From NCBI GenBank assembly GCA_963558075.1, contig CAUWFN010000015.1:1-46313 (forward strand): a DNA stretch of 46,313 nucleotides. The letters run 5' to 3'. Position numbers and translations under genes: made by a program. Source of the stretch: CALHKP01 sp963558075 (GTDB taxonomy: Bacteria > Bacillota > Clostridia > Peptostreptococcales > Anaerovoracaceae). Of the stretch, positions 8,588 through 17,060 are shown one piece after another (within the stretch, counting starts at the first letter, position 1; every line of letters starts with the position of its first letter). A model generated the notes under the pieces. That model was not told where the DNA came from. It searched no databases and saw only the letters and a list, made by a program, of their open reading frames with translations.

Positions 8588-9823
8588 ATGAAAAGACGAG
8601 TTGTAATTACAGGGATGGGGGCACTTTCCCCTATAGGAAATACTGCATGCGAGATGTGGGAAAATGCAAAAAATGGAGTCTGCGGAATAGATTATATAAA
8701 AAGCTTTGATGCTTCAGAGCACAAGGTTAAGGTTGCCGGAGAGCTGAAAGGCTTTGATTCTCTTGAGCATATGAGCAAAATGGAAAGCAGAAGAACTGCA
8801 AGATTTACGCAGCTTGCTATTGTGGCGGCACGAGAAGCCTTCAAGCAGTCAGGGCTTGATATGGAAAAAGAAGATCCTTCTAGGTGCGGAGTCAACATAT
8901 CTAGCGGTATAGGTGGACTTCCGACAATCGAGGAAGAACATTACAAAGGAGCAAAGCGCGGTTTTGATAGGGTATCGCCTTTGTTTGTACCTATGGCTAT
9001 AACAAATATGGCGGCAGGTATGGTTGCAATTGAATTCGGTTTTACTGGCAGTGCAACTTGTATGGTTACAGCCTGTGCTTCAGCAACAAATGCTATAGGC
9101 GAGGCTTTTAGGCAGATTCGCGACGGATATGCCGATGTTTTTCTCACAGGTGGAGCAGAAAGCTGCATTAGCGAACTTGGCATCGGTGGATTTACAGCGA
9201 TGAGAGCTTTATCGGAGTCAGAAAATCCAAACAGAGCCTCGATTCCTTTTGATAAGGAAAGAAATGGATTTGTAATGGGAGAAGGCGCAGGAGTTCTTCT
9301 ACTCGAAGAATATGAACACGCAGTAGCAAGAGGTGCTGCGATAATTGCAGAGGTTTCGGGATACGGTGTGAGCTGCGATGCAAATCACATGACGGCTCCT
9401 TTGGAGGACGGAAGCGGGGCTGGAAACTGCATGAAAAATGCACTTTTAGATGCGAAAATCAAAGCGGAGGATATCGGATATATTAATGCGCATGGAACAT
9501 CGACTCCTATGAATGATAGGGGAGAAACAAAGGCAGTAAAGCTTGCGTTTGGAGATCACGCATATAAATTATGTATGTCATCAACAAAATCGATGACCGG
9601 CCATCTCTTGGGTGCATCGGGAGGCATCGAGGCTGTGATTACGGCCTGTGCTTTGAAAGATGGTTTTGTTCCTCCTACTGTAAATTACATTACTCCTGAT
9701 GATGAATGCGATCTTGATGTTGTTCCAAATGTAGGAAAGGAAATCGAACTTGAGTATGCAATGAGTAATTCCCTTGGATTTGGAGGGCACAATGCCTCGA
9801 TAATCCTAAAAAAATTCAGATAG
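8588..9823 (+). CDS. fabF: Beta-ketoacyl-ACP synthase II
   Basis: This condensing enzyme elongates acyl-ACP with malonyl-ACP. From the ATG at 8588 it is 411 residues, with the triad Cys163 (TACASATN), His303 (NAHGTSTPMND) and His340 (MTGHLLGASGG). An in-frame ATG at 8576 is less likely because the GGAG site at 8578-8581 overlaps it, while the same site lies 6 bases before 8588. Length matches the family. The operon has one FabF and one FabZ and no FabA/FabB/FabM, so the route to unsaturated fatty acids is not visible here. Confidence 0.96.
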   Translation: MKRRVVITGMGALSPIGNTACEMWENAKNGVCGIDYIKSFDASEHKVKVAGELKGFDSLEHMSKMESRRTARFTQLAIVAAREAFKQSGLDMEKEDPSRCGVNISSGIGGLPTIEEEHYKGAKRGFDRVSPLFVPMAITNMAAGMVAIEFGFTGSATCMVTACASATNAIGEAFRQIRDGYADVFLTGGAESCISELGIGGFTAMRALSESENPNRASIPFDKERNGFVMGEGAGVLLLEEYEHAVARGAAIIAEVSGYGVSCDANHMTAPLEDGSGAGNCMKNALLDAKIKAEDIGYINAHGTSTPMNDRGETKAVKLAFGDHAYKLCMSSTKSMTGHLLGASGGIEAVITACALKDGFVPPTVNYITPDDECDLDVVPNVGKEIELEYAMSNSLGFGGHNASIILKKFR

Positions 9824-9842
9824 AAACTGTGGAGGTTTGATT

Positions 9843-10304
9843 ATGAGATTAGACTCAAATGAAATACAGAAAATACTTCCTCATAGATATCCGTTTTTGT
9901 TAGTAGATAGAATTGAGGACTTTGAAGAGGGTAAGTGGGCAAAGGGTATCAAATGTGTCACTGCAAACGAAATGCATTTTACAGGTCATTTTCCAAAGAA
10001 GCACATTATGCCGGGTGTTTTGATCATGGAGGCACTAGCTCAGACAGGTGCTGTTGCAATACTTTCTTCGCCTGAGAATAGAGGCAAGATTCCGGTGTTT
10101 GGCGGAATCAAAAATTGCAGGTTCAAAGAGCCTGTGGTTCCAGGTGATGTGCTTGAGCTTTACTGCGAGATGACACAGGTGAGAGGAAGCGTAGGCTTTG
10201 GCAAGGCTGTGGCAAAGGTGAAAGGCAAGGTAGCAGCTCAAGGAGAAATATCATTTGCTATAATCGATGATTCTGATGAGCCAAAAATAGAAGAGTGCCT
10301 ATAA
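9843..10304 (+). CDS. fabZ: 3-hydroxyacyl-ACP dehydratase
   Basis: This 153-residue hot-dog fold enzyme removes water from 3-hydroxyacyl-ACP to give trans-2-enoyl-ACP for FabK. The catalytic His49 lies in GHFP and Glu63 in IMEALAQTG. The N-terminal ILPHRYPFLLVDR signature is complete. A GGAGG site at 9831-9835 lies 7 bases before the ATG at 9843, so the in-frame TTG at 9837 is not used. It is the last biosynthetic gene of the operon. Confidence 0.96.
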   Translation: MRLDSNEIQKILPHRYPFLLVDRIEDFEEGKWAKGIKCVTANEMHFTGHFPKKHIMPGVLIMEALAQTGAVAILSSPENRGKIPVFGGIKNCRFKEPVVPGDVLELYCEMTQVRGSVGFGKAVAKVKGKVAAQGEISFAIIDDSDEPKIEECL

Positions 10305-10374
10305 CTATGTAAAACAAAAAGAATGCATTCGCTTTCTATACTAAGTTTTAAGCTGATATACGCACTTTGCAAAG

Positions 10375-10407
10375 TTTGGACATTTTAGGTATTTTGGTAA
10401 GTCCAAA
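10375..10407. promoter_or_regulatory. Inverted repeat after fabZ
   Basis: A 7-base inverted repeat, TTTGGAC with GTCCAAA, encloses a 19-base AT-rich loop. It lies between fabZ and the promoter of the MarR-type gene. There is no T-tract, so it is not a classical terminator. It could be a processing hairpin or an operator. A 10-base palindrome GAATGCATTC lies just upstream at 10321-10330. Confidence 0.3.
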
Positions 10408-10410
10408 AGA

Positions 10411-10439
10411 TTGCATTCACCAGTTTGATTTGATAGAAT
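10411..10439 (+). promoter_or_regulatory. Promoter of the MarR-type regulator, with possible operator
   Basis: A TTGCAT -35 box (10411-10416) and a TAGAAT -10 box (10434-10439) are separated by 17 bases. The spacer contains AGTTTGATTTGATAGAAT overlapping the -10 box, which loosely resembles the AT-rich sites bound by FabT-type regulators in streptococci. Autoregulation is an inference. Confidence 0.5.
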
Positions 10440-10476
10440 AATATTAATATGACTAAAGAATTGGAGAGTGCGCTCA

Positions 10477-11031
10477 ATGCTGGAAAACTCATTTGCAAAA
10501 ATATATACAAAGTTCAAAATGAGCCTTTATTCCAAGGTTTTCAACCAGGATATAGATGTAGAAGATAGTCTGTCTGCTATAGAGGTTTTGTGCGTGGAGC
10601 TTATTTGCTCTATGGGAAAGCCTACAATTGCTGAATTTGCAAAGTTCGCGCAGCTGTCTGCACCTAATGCGGCATACAAGGTTAACAGTCTTGTTAAAAA
10701 AGGCTATGTCAACAAAGTGCAGAGCAAGTCAGATAAGCGTGAGTACCATCTAGAGGTTACAGAGAAATATACGAAGACCTATGGCGTGACGTACGATTAC
10801 ATAGGTACTGTAATGCAGAGAATTCGCGAGAGATTTTCACCGGAGGAGGTCGAAGAACTTGAGGAAATCCTTGGCGTTATAGATGATGAGCTGATGCCAG
10901 AGGTTAAGCTCGGCTCAAAAGACAGCGCAAGGCTTATGAGTGATTCTACTGATAATACTGATAAGAACGAGGATGAGTCTTTGCAAAGACAAGATGATAA
11001 GCCCTCTCATGACGATGAATCTGAAGAATGA
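10477..11031 (+). CDS. MarR-family regulator, FabT-like by position
   Basis: This winged-helix regulator is 184 residues from the ATG at 10477. A GTG at 10468 is also in frame, but it sits too close to the GGAG site. The helix-turn-helix region (PTIAEFAKFAQLSAPNAAYK) and the following wing with KSDKREYHLEVT match the MarR pattern. The last 40 residues are rich in Asp, Ser and Glu and probably disordered. Its place directly behind the fatty-acid operon suggests control of that operon, as FabT does in Streptococcus, though there the regulator gene lies at the front. The identity as FabT is inferred from context. Confidence 0.8.
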   Translation: MLENSFAKIYTKFKMSLYSKVFNQDIDVEDSLSAIEVLCVELICSMGKPTIAEFAKFAQLSAPNAAYKVNSLVKKGYVNKVQSKSDKREYHLEVTEKYTKTYGVTYDYIGTVMQRIRERFSPEEVEELEEILGVIDDELMPEVKLGSKDSARLMSDSTDNTDKNEDESLQRQDDKPSHDDESEE

Positions 11032-11053
11032 TATTTAAACTGAAAGAGTAAAC

Positions 11054-11085
11054 AAAAAGACGCCGTTAAATTAGGCGTCTTTTTT
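11054..11085 (+). terminator. Intrinsic terminator after the MarR-type gene
   Basis: A 7-base stem AGACGCC/GGCGTCT (11058-11064 with 11074-11080) is followed by five T. The A-run on the left side could extend the stem and make it active in both directions. Confidence 0.85.
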
Positions 11086-11150
11086 AAGTGTGCTGGCAAT
11101 TATTGATATTTATATGTGTTTAACACTTACACTTTCTATATATTGATTTT

Positions 11151-11735
11151 CTATTTATATAATTTTTTCTGTTTTAATAACATGTAAATTCCGTATGCAA
11201 TTGCTCCAACATTTCCGGCAATCATATCTGTGATTGTATCAACCATTCCGCGCTGCATTTCGCCACCGGCTAGCTTGTCTGCGGTGAATTCAAATATCTC
11301 CCATATACCTGCGCATCCACTGGAAAACATAACTGCTGCAAAGAGCAGAGGGATAAATATAATCGTTTTATCTTTTATATCCGTAAATCTGCCTACGAGA
11401 AATTCAGCAAGCATCATACCGAAGGCAGCAAGTAGAAAGCCGCTGATCAGGTGAACTATTTTGTCGTAAGGTCCAAAGGTTCTGTATAGGTTGATTACAG
11501 AGCCCATTGGCGATGCTAAAAATACGAACACAAGCATGCTGTAGTATAGTGTATCGTTTACTTTGAACAGTTTACCGACCAAAACTGCTACAAGGATTGA
11601 AGCAAATGAGCCAATAATCGTTGTTACAGCAGGGTCTCTTCCAATCGCAAATGCGATGCCAATTGTGGCAATGTCGAGCACGACAAGAATGCACAGTGCG
11701 AGTAGTCTTTGTTTGGTTTGTTTTTTGTCAGTCAC
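11151..11735 (-). CDS. Multi-pass membrane protein of unknown function (YjdF-like)
   Basis: This hydrophobic protein of 194 residues has about five or six membrane segments. A conserved-looking core includes DKIVHLISGFLLA, WEIFEF and DTITDMIAGNVGA, which recalls the DUF2238/YjdF family of small inner-membrane proteins of unknown role. The start is uncertain: GTG at 11735 has an AAGG site 8 bases upstream, while the in-frame GTG at 11744 overlaps that site. It stands alone between the fatty-acid operon and dapF, in the opposite direction to both. Confidence 0.7.
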   Translation of the reverse strand: MTDKKQTKQRLLALCILVVLDIATIGIAFAIGRDPAVTTIIGSFASILVAVLVGKLFKVNDTLYYSMLVFVFLASPMGSVINLYRTFGPYDKIVHLISGFLLAAFGMMLAEFLVGRFTDIKDKTIIFIPLLFAAVMFSSGCAGIWEIFEFTADKLAGGEMQRGMVDTITDMIAGNVGAIAYGIYMLLKQKKLYK

Positions 11736-12053
11736 AAAAATCACCTTCCCCCAATTTGTTTTCTTATTTCCCCTTATATTTTCTGAAGCTGCGGAATTGA
11801 ATATTTTTTGCCAGCCCCTAAATAGTATTAATAGTATAGCACGATATTGCCCTCTATGAATCTGAAAATACCGTGAAGATTTGACGCTCTCATGTCTAAA
11901 GACAGTGATTTATTTTTGTTTTTTAGGCATCTTGCAGGTTAAAGTATGATAGAATTGTGTTAAGAATTAATCCGGAGGATTTTTAGCAGTTGCTACCGGA
12001 AAAGCTTTGATCAAAAGGCCTTTTGATAGGCTAGATAAAAGAAGGGAAGAATT
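11736..12053. other. Intergenic region between the membrane protein gene and dapF
   Basis: This 318-base spacer separates divergent genes. On the minus strand an extended -10 element TGCTATACT (11833-11841) could drive the membrane protein gene. On the plus strand the dapF leader holds an 18-bp perfect palindrome, listed separately. No ORF or known riboswitch was recognised. Confidence 0.4.
12010..12027. promoter_or_regulatory. 18-bp perfect palindrome upstream of dapF
   Basis: The sequence ATCAAAAGG|CCTTTTGAT is perfectly self-complementary and ends 26 bases before the dapF start codon. It could be an operator for a dimeric regulator or a leader hairpin. With no loop it suits a DNA-binding site better than an RNA stem. 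Confidence 0.45.
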
Positions 12054-12887
12054 ATGGAATTTTGGAAAATGAACGGTGCGGGTAATGATTTTATCGTTAT
12101 TAGCAATTTTGATGGGAAATATGATGGAACCGATTGGTCTAGACTTGCATCAGTGGTTTGCGAAAGACATCTTTCTATAGGGGCTGACGGTCTTATGGTT
12201 GTCGAAAAGCCAGAAGATGGCGGCGATTACAAGATGCTGTTTTTTAATAGCGATGGCTCAAGTGCCGAAATGTGCGGAAACGGTGCACGCTGCATATGTA
12301 GATTCGGATTCGAACACGGATTTGCCGGTGATGTTCAGATTGTAGAGACGACAGCAGGAAAGGTAAGAGGCGAAAGACTCAGCGAAAGCAGATACAGAGT
12401 TAAGCTAAATGACCCTGAAATAATCAGGCTGAATCAGGCGACTGATATAGACGGTAAAACTTATAGCTATGATTATATTGAGCTTGGAAATCCAGGCGTA
12501 CCTCACATGTGTGTTGAGATAGAAAATCTGAGGGAGTTTCCTGTCGATGAGCTTCGAGCTTTAGGATCAAAGCTGAGATTTTGCAAAGATCTTCCAAAGG
12601 GAGCAAATGTAAATTTCTATGAAATGACAGGAGAAAATACTGCCTATGAAAAGACCTTCGAAAGAGGAGTGGAGGATTTTACTTATGCCTGCGGAACAGG
12701 AACAGCATCATCTGCAATTTCGATGTACCTGCACGAAAAATCTGGCAAAGTATGCGATATAGATATGGCCGGAGGCAGGCTGACTGTAGAGGTAGATGCG
12801 GATTGTGAAAATGTAAGATCGGTTTACCTAACAGGTCCGACAAACGTAGTCTGCAAGGGTGTAATAACTGACGAAAATTTAAAGTAA
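12054..12887 (+). CDS. dapF: Diaminopimelate epimerase
   Basis: This 277-residue enzyme converts LL-diaminopimelate to meso-diaminopimelate for lysine and peptidoglycan. The two catalytic cysteines are present: Cys74 in MCGNGARC and Cys213 in ACGTGTAS. The N-terminal MNGAGNDFIV is typical. A GAAGGGAAG site upstream supports the start. It stands alone with no other lysine-pathway gene nearby. Confidence 0.96.
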   Translation: MEFWKMNGAGNDFIVISNFDGKYDGTDWSRLASVVCERHLSIGADGLMVVEKPEDGGDYKMLFFNSDGSSAEMCGNGARCICRFGFEHGFAGDVQIVETTAGKVRGERLSESRYRVKLNDPEIIRLNQATDIDGKTYSYDYIELGNPGVPHMCVEIENLREFPVDELRALGSKLRFCKDLPKGANVNFYEMTGENTAYEKTFERGVEDFTYACGTGTASSAISMYLHEKSGKVCDIDMAGGRLTVEVDADCENVRSVYLTGPTNVVCKGVITDENLK

Positions 12888-12950
12888 GGCATACGAAAAT
12901 GAAAATGTATCAAAAGCCATACGATACTATTATTTTAATCTGATAAATAG

Positions 12951-12999
12951 AAAAGCTACTGACAAAGCGAAATGAATCGTTTTATCGGTAGCTTTTTTT
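12951..12999 (+). terminator. Terminator between dapF and the convergent methyltransferase gene
   Basis: An outer stem AAAGCTAC/GTAGCTTT, with a partly paired interior (AAAGCGA against TCGTTT), is followed by a run of seven T. It lies between two convergent genes and may serve both. Confidence 0.75.
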
Positions 13000-13019
13000 G
13001 ATTTTGTAATAGCAAGACG

Positions 13020-14171
13020 CTAGAGCTTATCAATTGTCGGATGAACGCTATAAAAGTCGCAAAGTGCCTCGTATTCTTTTAGGGCTTTCTTTGTAGGAGC
13101 GCTATCTTCTGATCTAGCCTTAACTGCTTTTATCATTATATTTCTTGCTGTATGCTTAAGTGATGTAAATTCTATCATCGCAACATCATAGCCCTTTGAT
13201 TCAAGCTTTAGCCCGCGAAGTCCGTCAGTCAGATATTCTGTAAGTCTATCCTTGAGGATTCCGTATTTTAGCATAGGGTCATGAATGTCATTTTTTATCT
13301 GCTTGAAAAGCTCGTGCTGGCAACATGGAACTGAGAGGATTACCTTGGTGTTCCAAGATACAGCATTTATAAGAGCAAAATCTGTAGCTGTATCACAAGC
13401 ATGGAGTGTAACTACCATGTCGGCATTGTCTTCTCTATAGTCTGCGATATCGCCCATAAGAAACTTAAGTTCATCGTATCCGAGGTCAGATGCTACGGCA
13501 TTACAGAAATCAATTACATCCTTTTTTAAATCAAGGCCTATGATTTCGACATTTCTATTTTTGATCACCTTTAGATAATGGTAAAGAGCAAAGGTCAGAT
13601 AGGCTTTGCCGCAACCAAAGTCGATAATCTTGAGAGTCTTATCCTTTGGAAGGTACTCGAAAACGTCTTCTACAATTTCAAGGTATCTATTTATCTGTCT
13701 GAATTTAGAATAAGCACGCTTGTGAACGTTTCCGGAAAGATCCATGACACCGAGTCTTATGAGAAAATCGCAAGGCTTTCCGTTTGGAATGATATAGTTT
13801 TTCTCTCTGTTATGGCTAAGTTCAAGAGATGGCATAGAGTGAGTCGGAGGCTTTCTTGTGATTCTGGCCTTTTCCGGCTTTGATGCGAGAATCTGGATGT
13901 CCTCGCTTTTTGTAAATATGTCTGCCTGTTTGAATTTTTCGTTCATGAGAGAAATTGCAGTTTCGCATGCGGCATCCTTTGTTAGGTTTTCGTGGGTAAC
14001 TTTTTTGTCAAAAGTATATTCAACCTGATAGAGAAGTTCGTCTTTGATCTTCACTTTGCGAAACATAGCCTTTTTTTCTGGTATAGATTTTTTTCTTTTT
14101 GATGCGAGAACTACTCTTATGATTTCGTCCTGATCAAAAATGCTGCGCAATGTTTTTTCTAATTCGTTCAT
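13020..14171 (-). CDS. Class I SAM-dependent methyltransferase (Methyltransf_32-like)
   Basis: This 383-residue protein has an N-terminal half (1-150) without a recognised domain and a Rossmann methyltransferase half. Motif I is DFGCGKAYLTF and a later strand is GLDLKKDVIDF. It also has LHACDTATD and the SVPCCQHEL motif. The LHACDTATD and PCCQHEL pair resembles the Methyltransf_32 family, which includes METTL25/RRNAD1-like proteins. The substrate is unknown; an RNA target is a guess. It is monocistronic and divergent from typA. Confidence 0.75.
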   Translation of the reverse strand: MNELEKTLRSIFDQDEIIRVVLASKRKKSIPEKKAMFRKVKIKDELLYQVEYTFDKKVTHENLTKDAACETAISLMNEKFKQADIFTKSEDIQILASKPEKARITRKPPTHSMPSLELSHNREKNYIIPNGKPCDFLIRLGVMDLSGNVHKRAYSKFRQINRYLEIVEDVFEYLPKDKTLKIIDFGCGKAYLTFALYHYLKVIKNRNVEIIGLDLKKDVIDFCNAVASDLGYDELKFLMGDIADYREDNADMVVTLHACDTATDFALINAVSWNTKVILSVPCCQHELFKQIKNDIHDPMLKYGILKDRLTEYLTDGLRGLKLESKGYDVAMIEFTSLKHTARNIMIKAVKARSEDSAPTKKALKEYEALCDFYSVHPTIDKL

Positions 14172-14292
14172 ATATTAATCACTTTCGCGTGATAATGAGC
14201 AAAAGTGAGCACTCCTTTCGTAATAATACATAAATTTTACATTTTACAAGTAAAAAAATCAAGTATACATATGTCTACAATGCCTGTATATA

Positions 14293-14321
14293 TTGTAAAT
14301 ACTCCCATTTTATGGTATTAT
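14293..14321 (+). promoter_or_regulatory. typA promoter
   Basis: A TTGTAA -35 box and a TATTAT -10 box (14316-14321) are separated by 17 bases. They lie 31 bases before the start of typA. Confidence 0.6.
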
Positions 14322-14352
14322 AGAGTGATAAAAAAATGTAGAGGGTGAATTG

Positions 14353-16224
14353 ATGGAAGACAAACAGAAAATAATTAACATAGCAGTTATAGCCCACGTA
14401 GACGCGGGCAAATCTACTCTTGTAGATGCATTTCTGAACCAGAGCGGGATTTTTAGAGCAAATGAGGAAGTTGCAGATTGTGTAATGGACAGTGATGATA
14501 TCGAAAGAGAAAGAGGAATAACAATCTATTCCAAAAACTGTTCGGTTATGCACGATGACGTAAAGATAAATATTGTAGATACACCAGGCCATGCTGACTT
14601 CTCATCAGAGGTTGAGCGTATAATGAAAACTGTAGACACAGTTATTCTTCTGGTAGACTCAAGTGAGGGTCCAATGCCTCAGACAAGATTTGTTCTTACA
14701 AAATCTCTTGAGCAGGGCCTAAACCCTATTTTGTTTATCAACAAGCTAGACAAGAAAGATGCAAGAATAGAAGAAGTTGTAGACGAGGTTTATGAGCTTT
14801 TCATGGATCTCAATGCAAACGACAAACAGCTGGATTTCCCTATTTTATACGGAATTGCACGTCAGGGAATTGCAGTTAGAGAACCAAAGGACGCGGAGGG
14901 AATCTTTGTTGACCAAAGCGGCGTAAAGCTAAAACACACGCCGGCAGGCTACGGAGGACTTGATATAAGACCTCTCTTTGATACAATCATTAACCACTGC
15001 GAGCCTTATCCTGACCTTAGAGATGAGCCACTTCAGTTCCAGGTTTCAACACTTGGCTACGACGATTATATCGGAAGACTTGGAATCGGCCGAGTAACCA
15101 AAGGAGTAATCAAATCAGGTCAGACTGTTGCTGTAGCAAAAGATAACGGAGAAATCGTACAGAGAAAAATCAATCAGGTATTCGTTTACAGAGGACTCAA
15201 GAGAGTCGCTGTAGAAGAAGCAGAGTGCGGAGACATCGTAGTAGTATCAGGTATTTCTGATATCTCAATTGGTGAGACTATCTGTGACCCTGCAAATCCT
15301 GATCCGATGGAAAGTATTCACATAGAAGAACCAACACTGTCAATGAACTTCATGGTTAACAAATCACCTTTCGCCGGAAAGGTAGGAAAGTTCGTAACAT
15401 CAAGACACATTAGAGAAAGACTTGATAAGGAGCTTGAGGTTAACGTGGGTCTGACAGTAGAGGAAACTGATTCAACAGACTGCTTTAAGGTTTCCGGTAG
15501 AGGAGAGCTTCATCTTTCAATTCTCATAGAAAACATGAGAAGAGAAGGTTATGAACTTGCCGTATCAAAGCCTGAGGTAATTCTCAGAAAAGATGAGGCA
15601 GGTAGAAAGCTTGAGCCTGTGGAAGAAGTAGTTATAAGTGTACCGGATGAATACGCCGGCACAGTAATTTCTAAGCTGAACCTCAGAAAAGGTCTGATGG
15701 TTCAGATGTCCGGTGAAAACGGATACACAAAGATGGAATACCACGTTCCGACAAGAGGACTTTTGGGATACAGATCGGAGTTCATCAATGACACTCGCGG
15801 TGAGGGAACAATGGAAAGACGTTTCTTTGCTTTCGAGGAATACAAAGGTGAAATTCCAGGAAGAACTAACGGAGTTGCCATCGCAATCGAAGAAGGGGTA
15901 TGTACACCATATGCACTGTTTAACATCGGTGAACGTGTGCAGATGTTTGTAGATCCTGGAACAAAAGTTTACGAGGGCATGATTGTGGGTATGAACTCAA
16001 GAAGCGAAGACATGGAGGTTAATCCATGCAAAGCCAAGAAGGTAAGCAATATGCGTGCTGCTGGAAGTGACGATGCAATCAAACTGTCTCCGCCTAGAAG
16101 GTTTACCCTAGAGGAGGCTCTAGAGTTCATCGAAGATGACGAGCTTGTTGAGATTACTCCTGACGATATCAGACTTCGCAAAAAGCTTCTGAGAGAAATC
16201 GAAAGAAGAAGATCCGGAAGGTAG
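14353..16224 (+). CDS. typA: Ribosome-associated translational GTPase TypA/BipA
   Basis: This 623-residue translation-factor GTPase acts on ribosomes, with known roles in 50S assembly and stress adaptation. G motifs are clear: AHVDAGKST at 14-22, DTPGH at 76-80 and NKLD at 130-133. They are followed by the domain II, EF-G-like and TypA-specific C-terminal regions (GLLGYRSEF). The ATG at 14353 has a GAGGG site 7 bases upstream; the TTG three bases earlier is less likely. It appears to start an operon with mscS and pyc. Confidence 0.96.
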   Translation: MEDKQKIINIAVIAHVDAGKSTLVDAFLNQSGIFRANEEVADCVMDSDDIERERGITIYSKNCSVMHDDVKINIVDTPGHADFSSEVERIMKTVDTVILLVDSSEGPMPQTRFVLTKSLEQGLNPILFINKLDKKDARIEEVVDEVYELFMDLNANDKQLDFPILYGIARQGIAVREPKDAEGIFVDQSGVKLKHTPAGYGGLDIRPLFDTIINHCEPYPDLRDEPLQFQVSTLGYDDYIGRLGIGRVTKGVIKSGQTVAVAKDNGEIVQRKINQVFVYRGLKRVAVEEAECGDIVVVSGISDISIGETICDPANPDPMESIHIEEPTLSMNFMVNKSPFAGKVGKFVTSRHIRERLDKELEVNVGLTVEETDSTDCFKVSGRGELHLSILIENMRREGYELAVSKPEVILRKDEAGRKLEPVEEVVISVPDEYAGTVISKLNLRKGLMVQMSGENGYTKMEYHVPTRGLLGYRSEFINDTRGEGTMERRFFAFEEYKGEIPGRTNGVAIAIEEGVCTPYALFNIGERVQMFVDPGTKVYEGMIVGMNSRSEDMEVNPCKAKKVSNMRAAGSDDAIKLSPPRRFTLEEALEFIEDDELVEITPDDIRLRKKLLREIERRRSGR

Positions 16225-16230
16225 GTTCTG

Positions 16231-17028
16231 ATGAACGAAAAACTCATGTCTGCTTTGATGGTTGCCTTAAATGGCGTAATCGTAGCAGTTGTCGGAATGA
16301 TAGTAATAAAAATTTTACTAAAGGTAGAGGGCAAAGCCCTAAAAAAGACAAAGCTTGATCCGGCGCTTCATCTGTTCGTGATCAAAGCAACGAAAGTAAC
16401 TCTGGGAGTTGTGCTTGTAATCATGGTGCTTCAGATTCTCGGAGTCAGCACATCTTCGCTAGTTGCAGTACTTGGTGCGGGAGGCGCGGCAATTGCCCTT
16501 GCACTCAAGGACAGCCTCGGAAATGTAGCAGGAGGAATACTGATTCTCATCAATAAACCTTTCAATCAGGGCGATACGATAGAGGTTCAGGGTTCATCCA
16601 ATGTGACAGGTGTAGTTGACAGCATAGATTTGATGACAACGAAACTTAACACATTTGACAACAAGATTGTGACAGTGCCTAACGGCAGCATAACAACAGC
16701 AGTTATTACTAATTATTCAACCGCAGATATCAGAAGGGTTGATTGTTTATTCAATGTTGGGTATAATTCAGACATTGAGAGAGTTAAAAAGATTCTTCGA
16801 GATGTTGCATCAGGGAACGAAAAAATCATGCATGATCATGATTATGTAATTGGAGTTTCTAATCATGGGGACAGTTCCCTAGAGATGGATCTCAAGGTTT
16901 GGTGCAAAACCGAAGACTATTATGAAGTGAAGTATTATTTGGAGGAAAAAGTAAAGATAGCATTCGATGCTGAGGGAATAGAAATTCCATATCAGCAGGT
17001 GGACGTTCATTTATTAAATCGTTTTTAA
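16231..17028 (+). CDS. mscS: Small-conductance mechanosensitive channel
   Basis: This 265-residue membrane protein opens under membrane tension to release solutes on osmotic downshock. Membrane segments lie at about 5-28, 50-72 and 75-100. The third is the glycine/alanine-rich pore helix (LGAGGAAIALALKDSLG) and is followed by the beta domain with FNQGDTIEVQG. Length is that of minimal MscS proteins. It starts 6 bases after typA and ends 32 bases before pyc. Confidence 0.93.
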   Translation: MNEKLMSALMVALNGVIVAVVGMIVIKILLKVEGKALKKTKLDPALHLFVIKATKVTLGVVLVIMVLQILGVSTSSLVAVLGAGGAAIALALKDSLGNVAGGILILINKPFNQGDTIEVQGSSNVTGVVDSIDLMTTKLNTFDNKIVTVPNGSITTAVITNYSTADIRRVDCLFNVGYNSDIERVKKILRDVASGNEKIMHDHDYVIGVSNHGDSSLEMDLKVWCKTEDYYEVKYYLEEKVKIAFDAEGIEIPYQQVDVHLLNRF

Positions 17029-17060
17029 TTTTTTTGTAAATAGAGAATGGGAGAAGAATT

